Part shown: piece by piece, positions 60,201-64,000 of the stretch
Layout: each line of letters begins with the position of its first letter
Position numbering within the stretch: position 1 is the first letter of the stretch
NCBI GenBank assembly: GCA_947169975.1
Contig: CAMVRT010000005.1
Location: forward strand, 48,118 to 112,117
Reading direction: 5' to 3'
Length of the DNA: 64,000 bases
Source of the DNA: an uncultured Oscillospiraceae bacterium
Lineage (GTDB): Bacteria; Bacillota; Clostridia; Oscillospirales; Oscillospiraceae
Translations under genes and position numbers: made by a program
Notes under the pieces: model-generated
Told to the model about the DNA's origin: nothing
Databases searched by the model: none
What the model saw: only the letters and a program-made list of their open reading frames with translations

Positions 60201-63200
60201 CAGTCCGGTGCAACGGCTGCCGCTGCTGCTTATCAGGGCATGGCTGCCGTCATCAACAGCGGCACGCTGACGATTCAGGACAGCATCGGCGGCGGCAGGA
60301 TCACGGCGGACGCCATCAGCAATGCCGGTGTACCGAATCATTCCTCTGTTGTTCGCAATCTGGCAGGTGGCACGCTGAGCATCTCCGGCGTGACGCTGGA
60401 GAATACGCAGGACGTCAACGGTTACGTTTCCGTTGTTATGAACTATCAGGGCACGATCTCGTCTATGGAGAACGTGACCATCACATCTCCCCGCGGCTAT
60501 GCCGTCTGGAACCAAGGCGGACATATCGAAACCATCGACTCCTGCACAGTTGACTGCGCGTACGGTATCTATAACCGCAATGTTCGCGGTTCCAACACCA
60601 TTGCGCAGGGTTACAACATTGCAACCTACGGCGTTATTGATACAATCAAAGACAGCACCGTTACCGCCGGCCAGTACGCCGTCAGCAACAGCGCCGTCAT
60701 ACACGAACTGAACAACTGCACCTTTACCGCTCACCCCGACTCCGCCCAGGTCAACACAGTCGGCACCACAGCGGCCAACGTGCAGGGCAATGTCCAGTGC
60801 TATACGGTCTATAACAGCAACGCATGGTGGTATGATTCCGCTGTGTGGAAGCGGACGGACGTGACAAGCGGCGGATACTCCCGCACCGACGAGTATCAGG
60901 AAGACATGTCCTGCCGTCCCACCATTGATACCATCACCGACTGCCGCATCTACGCCGAGAACACCTCTACCAGTGCCGATCACGGCTGTGCCTTGTACAA
61001 TAACGGCGGCGTCATCGGTACCATCGGCGGCACAACGGAGATCAAGACCTATAAGCATCCCGATAACACCAGGAACATTGCCTCTAACTTTGCCCTGCGC
61101 AATACCGCCGGCGGTGTCATCCACAGCATCTCCGGCACGGTGGAGATCCGTGCCTCCGGCTATGGCGCCTTCTACAATGACGGCCAATTTACGAAGAAGA
61201 CCGTCAACAGCTACGGTGATAAGATCGGCGGCGTGCAGCTGCATGCCGTGTACACCTACGGCACACCGTCTCTCACCGAAACGGTCGACTGCTCCGGTAC
61301 CATTGCTGCTGGTTCGTACTACGCCATTATGAACAGCGGCAAGATCGGCACCATCACCGGTGGCGTGACCATCTCCGCCAACAACAATGCCCTGCTCAAC
61401 TCCGGCAGCGGTGCAAGCACCGGCTACGAGTATGTGCGCACCTACACCAGCAATACAGATGCATCCACCGAGACGAAGCGGGAGGAGACATACACCCGCA
61501 ATCTGACCGACGGCAGCAACATCGGCACCATCGACGGCGTACACTTTGTGGGCACCGGCACTAACAGCTACTATCTGCTGCAAAACCAGGGCTATATCGG
61601 CACACTGAAGAACACCGACTTCACCGCGGCTTCCCCGAGAGCGGGCGAGGGTTACGCCATGTTCCTCAATGGCGATGGCAGACAGTCCGCATACAGGCTG
61701 ACCCGCAGCACCTATGCGTACGAGAGCCTGTACATCACGCCGTATGAGTACCACTATGAGTATTCTGCTGCGCCGACCATCGACGTGATGGACAACGTGA
61801 CCATTACGAAGAATGCGACCTTCGCCGTCCGGAACCTGGGCGTCATAAACACGCTGAAAAACAGCACGATCTCCGGCACGCAGTACGTTCTGGTCAATGC
61901 TGCCACCGGCCCGTATACCGGAGAACGCGACTATGTGAGGTATTATTCCGGCGCATCGAAGTTCTCCAACACAAAGAACAACGGCAGTGATCTTGTTTCC
62001 CGCTACACCCGCATTCCCGCTGAAATCGGAACGCTGGACAACAATACGATCACCGGCACGTCTACTTATACGCTGTATAACGGCGGCCACCTGGGAACAC
62101 TGACCAACAATACGATCAGCTCCGCCAACACCACCGTATTGTATAACGGCGGAGCGACGGTTCGCTCCTTCGAGTCCAACATCCGTGACATCATCGCCGA
62201 CGTCACCGCCACAAGCAGCGCGTGCACCGTGGTTTACGGCAACGATGCCAAGATCAACACCACGGATTACGATGCCCCTGTGATCGATCTCATCGGCTCG
62301 GGCAACAAGATCAGCGGCACGTATCAGGTGCTGGTAAATCTGGGTACCATTACTGCCATCGACGGCGACAGCGATCCTGTCACCATCACCTCCACCACCC
62401 AGAAGCAGGTGGGCGGCATCTACAGTTACACCGGCACGCTGGATCAGCGTGTGGCCACCACGCCATACACCGATGGTACCGCCGGCACAGCATCCAATGC
62501 CGACACCTATCTCAACGCCCACATAGGTAATATCAAGAATACCGTGATCACGGCCAACGGCATCGGTATCCAGAACGGCAGCGCCAATGCCACGTATCTT
62601 CCCGCCATCGACGAGATGGGCGATGGGCTGGAGGTCAACGCCAACTGCACCACAGGCGGATACCACGCGGTCTACAACACGACCTATGCCAGGATCGGGG
62701 CCATCACCGGCGGTATCTATACGGCGAAGACGGCAACCACCAACGCTTACAAGAACAACAACACAAACCCGGAGCACGCGACGCTGATCTCCGGCGGCGA
62801 CTTCAAGGGCGCAGCAAATACCCGCGCCAACGCTATCTTCGAGCCGGACAACATCAACCGCCAGACATATCCCGAGGGGAAGAATCTTGTCGGTACAGAA
62901 AGCGTGACCTTCCACGACGGCTCGATGGCGGACGGGTACTACTTCATTGGCAGCAACTTCACCATCACCTTCCATGCAAATGGCGGTACGGGGGAAATGG
63001 ATCCGCAAACCGTTGAGATCGGCGCCTCCGTAACGCTGAACCCCAATCAGTTCACCTGTGAGGGCAGCACGTTTGCAGGTTGGAATACCAAGCCAGACGG
63101 AAGCGGTGATGCCTATGCGGATGGCGCTGCCATAACACCGAGCGGAAGCCTGCATCTCTATGCACAGTGGACAAAGCAGACGTATACGATCACCTGGAGG

Positions 63201-64000
63201 GATGACGACGGCACTGTAATCGATACGACCGAGGTGGAATACGGTGTTGTCCCGACTCACTCTGAACCCACAAAGGCTGCTACAGCTGAGTTCACTTACA
63301 CTTTCGCCGGATGGAACCCCGCTGTTGTTGCAGCTACCGCCGATACCACGTATACGGCGACGTATACCGCAGCAAAGCGCAGTTACACGATCACGTGGAA
63401 GAATGACGACGGCACTGTAATCGATACGACCATGGTAGAGTTTGGCACTATGCCGACTCATGCCAAGCCTGTCAAAGCAGCGGACGCGCAGTACACGTAC
63501 ACGTTTACTGGCTGGACGCCGGAGATCGTGGCCGTGACCGGTGACGCCACGTATACGGCACAGTTCAGCTCGACGGTGAACAGGTACACTGTGACATGGA
63601 TCATCGACGGTGTGAGCGAGACGGAGGAGTATGAGTACGGCGTCACGCCGAGTCATGTTGATCCCGTCAAAGCAGCGGACGCGCAGTACACGTACACGTT
63701 TACCGGCTGGACGCCGGAGATCGTGGCCGTGACCGGTGACGCCACGTATACGGCACAGTTCAGCTCGACGGTGAACAGGTACACTGTGACATGGATCATC
63801 GACGGTGTGAGCGAGACGGAGGAGTATGAGTACGGCGTCACGCCGAGTCATGTTGATCCCGTCAAAGCAGCGGACGCGCAGTACACGTACACGTTTACCG
63901 GCTGGACGCCGGAGATCGTGGCCGTGACCGGTGACGCCACGTATACGGCACAGTTCAGCTCGACGGTGAACAGGTACACTGTGACATGGATCATCGACGG
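57219..64000 (+). CDS. giant secreted beta-helix / InlB-repeat surface protein, 3' end outside the window
   Basis: The frame stays open for 2260 codons and runs off the window. A signal peptide (MMKNVCKRSLSLLMVVLM, cleaved near AWA/AQ at 29-30) shows export. Residues about 900-1890 repeat short NxGTIxxIxNxTI-like units with many Asn, Gly, Ile and Thr, as in a right-handed parallel beta-helix. Residues about 1913-1986 match the Listeria-Bacteroides (InlB B) repeat, with TFAGWNTKPDGSG and LYAQW. From 1988 on, units of 65-67 residues (TWxxDDGT, PVKAADAQYTYTFTGW, TYTAQF) repeat in tandem. A wall anchor, if any, lies beyond the window. GAGG precedes the ATG, 6 bases after the Lgt-like stop. Confidence 0.88.
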   Translation, partial: MMKNVCKRSLSLLMVVLMLAALIPQTAWAAQISSGSGSWISGKLSYTYSVESEGSSDNGAGGSVSVSGSTMTVKAVSSKATSGCSSTSAYSATTTVTVKNESAYPLKINSITANGVTVSGVSSGDVLPKGGTFLVSITANPNSGDDTSSRTATGTVTISVSEQTSATITLAASPYVAYTVNGHSVEKGGSDVSFTANIGSTITLPTITPPSGYQFKGWRIGGNPISMTSSFTVDGDCAVYPVIVDGSVSDAANFKVGSTTYTFWEEAVTAAVKGSNKKVIVNLAEVSLPATLEANLLTSSGGSYVKPASGGGVEYVLPAGVTLVVPFDEAGTTYTTTPAVVYGSHTMPTAFRTLVMPAGTNITVKSGGAICCSGKLSSSGQMGGWNGTPTGPDGRIHMQGGSNITLDSGANLYCWGYIYGDGAVEAKSGSTVYEAFQIKDWRGGTATSNVYKYAFIFNQYYIQNIEVPLKIHSGAAEKLYSSVNASSSAYPMSAEFIGTSSSMFRITSGYIIKDYKEQTDRLDIQVNGNISVSPMTLSGLPMIGSISTSDYILPITSNISIDLKSGTSTVTQDVEFLPGTEVKVDQGATLAISSGKRAYFYDNDDWGNFSGSTRMYPIGYSVANGTTAVRTAAGLKDALLDVNGTVTVAGSIYTSAGGANVTSSQGTEGGNGKIVFTAAPAATSTIYEMEGNSTKTAVAFTAPKLRNGDDTHSATAGTGTSTWYYDKDGEHWYRYLVSFVYNGNTVAKGYYCENNATVTYDAGWLTGLGASVTSGSASAAVSGTNVNVTNVTSNATVTLTGTAAQFIPTFVLNEKQYQNYQTFTGDTITETRTINEQTYYVVKRADAAMAVGTAYAAPTDAAMGVSAANHNSIVWNLSGVSASSGNAYGGFVPVGETAGGEAYIFGFYTGSVAYNSFTDRYYPTLSEAMADVPSSGTGTVRLIADCGTYEEESGTDAFPNSAVLTLDLNGHHALGRIINKGAMTLELNGGIWSYQSGATAAAAAYQGMAAVINSGTLTIQDSIGGGRITADAISNAGVPNHSSVVRNLAGGTLSISGVTLENTQDVNGYVSVVMNYQGTISSMENVTITSPRGYAVWNQGGHIETIDSCTVDCAYGIYNRNVRGSNTIAQGYNIATYGVIDTIKDSTVTAGQYAVSNSAVIHELNNCTFTAHPDSAQVNTVGTTAANVQGNVQCYTVYNSNAWWYDSAVWKRTDVTSGGYSRTDEYQEDMSCRPTIDTITDCRIYAENTSTSADHGCALYNNGGVIGTIGGTTEIKTYKHPDNTRNIASNFALRNTAGGVIHSISGTVEIRASGYGAFYNDGQFTKKTVNSYGDKIGGVQLHAVYTYGTPSLTETVDCSGTIAAGSYYAIMNSGKIGTITGGVTISANNNALLNSGSGASTGYEYVRTYTSNTDASTETKREETYTRNLTDGSNIGTIDGVHFVGTGTNSYYLLQNQGYIGTLKNTDFTAASPRAGEGYAMFLNGDGRQSAYRLTRSTYAYESLYITPYEYHYEYSAAPTIDVMDNVTITKNATFAVRNLGVINTLKNSTISGTQYVLVNAATGPYTGERDYVRYYSGASKFSNTKNNGSDLVSRYTRIPAEIGTLDNNTITGTSTYTLYNGGHLGTLTNNTISSANTTVLYNGGATVRSFESNIRDIIADVTATSSACTVVYGNDAKINTTDYDAPVIDLIGSGNKISGTYQVLVNLGTITAIDGDSDPVTITSTTQKQVGGIYSYTGTLDQRVATTPYTDGTAGTASNADTYLNAHIGNIKNTVITANGIGIQNGSANATYLPAIDEMGDGLEVNANCTTGGYHAVYNTTYARIGAITGGIYTAKTATTNAYKNNNTNPEHATLISGGDFKGAANTRANAIFEPDNINRQTYPEGKNLVGTESVTFHDGSMADGYYFIGSNFTITFHANGGTGEMDPQTVEIGASVTLNPNQFTCEGSTFAGWNTKPDGSGDAYADGAAITPSGSLHLYAQWTKQTYTITWRDDDGTVIDTTEVEYGVVPTHSEPTKAATAEFTYTFAGWNPAVVAATADTTYTATYTAAKRSYTITWKNDDGTVIDTTMVEFGTMPTHAKPVKAADAQYTYTFTGWTPEIVAVTGDATYTAQFSSTVNRYTVTWIIDGVSETEEYEYGVTPSHVDPVKAADAQYTYTFTGWTPEIVAVTGDATYTAQFSSTVNRYTVTWIIDGVSETEEYEYGVTPSHVDPVKAADAQYTYTFTGWTPEIVAVTGDATYTAQFSSTVNRYTVTWIID
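63471..64000 (+). repeat. near-identical 195-base tandem repeats inside the giant gene
   Basis: The phrase GTCAAAGCAGCGGACGCGCA starts at 63471, 63666 and 63861, exactly 195 bases (65 codons) apart. The first two full units differ by only a few bases (for example TTTACTGG against TTTACCGG), and the third is cut by the window end. More diverged 201-base units precede them, beginning near 63183 and 63384. Confidence 0.93.

Noticed and set aside
59994..63851. Very long open frame on the minus strand (more than 1200 codons) opposite the giant surface gene
   Set aside because: It is a mirror of the repetitive plus-strand gene: no ribosome site, odd Arg/Gly/Val/His composition, and the plus frame has a signal peptide and recognisable repeats.
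63183..64000. Regular repeats that could be taken for a CRISPR array
   Set aside because: The units are 195-201 bases, coding in one frame, contiguous, and without short unique spacers.

Overview
The window looks like a chromosomal segment of a spore-forming, GC-rich Gram-positive anaerobe of the class Clostridia. My best guess is an Oscillospiraceae-type gut bacterium. This is inferred from the sporulation genes (spoIIGA-sigE, spoIVA, spoIIAA-spoIIAB-sigF, whiA), a T-box valS leader, DinR/LexA-type SOS boxes, HPr kinase, the rapZ-yvcK-whiA order, and several small proteins typical of Clostridia. No rRNA, tRNA, phage, transposase or CRISPR array was seen.

Layout. 1-5.2 kb: the end of a YigZ/IMPACT gene, pepD, a small membrane protein, then a three-gene module of VTC-type polyphosphate polymerase, DUF4956 membrane protein and Cthe_2159-like lipoprotein. 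5.3-8.4 kb: msrA, an M3 oligoendopeptidase and a four-helix membrane protein. 8.5-16.2 kb: a complete oligopeptide ABC importer operon (binding protein, two permeases, two ATPases, small membrane protein). 16.3-21.5 kb: a DUF362 protein, a MurE-FemX pair for cell-wall peptide building, and a DUF11 protein. 21.8-23.9 kb (minus strand): nth and a separate unit of four small unknown proteins. 23.9-25.8 kb: rarA, DUF951 and two tiny genes. 25.9-30.0 kb: spoIIGA-sigE, spoIVA, then a barnase-barstar pair. 30.0-34.6 kb: T-box-controlled valS and the spoIIA operon. 34.5-39.6 kb: an SOS-type DNA-repair island, with TIGR03915/TIGR03916 repair genes behind a 38-residue membrane peptide, divergent from pcrA; rpmB follows. 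39.7-49.8 kb: hprK, glcK, murB, rapZ, yvcK, whiA, a C_GCAxxG_C_C protein and dnaE. 49.9-51.4 kb: a GNAT acetyltransferase and a conserved clostridial unknown with a SigE-like promoter. 51.6-64.0 kb: a surface-fibre locus with two SipW-type signal peptidases, three SipW-signal TasA/camelysin-like proteins, a membrane-anchored relative, an Lgt paralogue and a giant beta-helix/InlB-repeat protein that runs off the window.

How the genes fit together. The sporulation genes provide the forespore (SigF) and mother-cell (SigE, SpoIVA) programmes, and at least two unknown transcription units carry promoters resembling those of mother-cell sigma factors. The SOS island is convergent with sigF and overlaps its 3' end, which could link DNA damage to sporulation. 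The last 12 kb looks like one secretion and assembly system for an extracellular matrix or adhesive fibre, and is the best candidate here for an undescribed system. All motif, promoter and hairpin calls were made by eye; no alignment, folding or database search was run.
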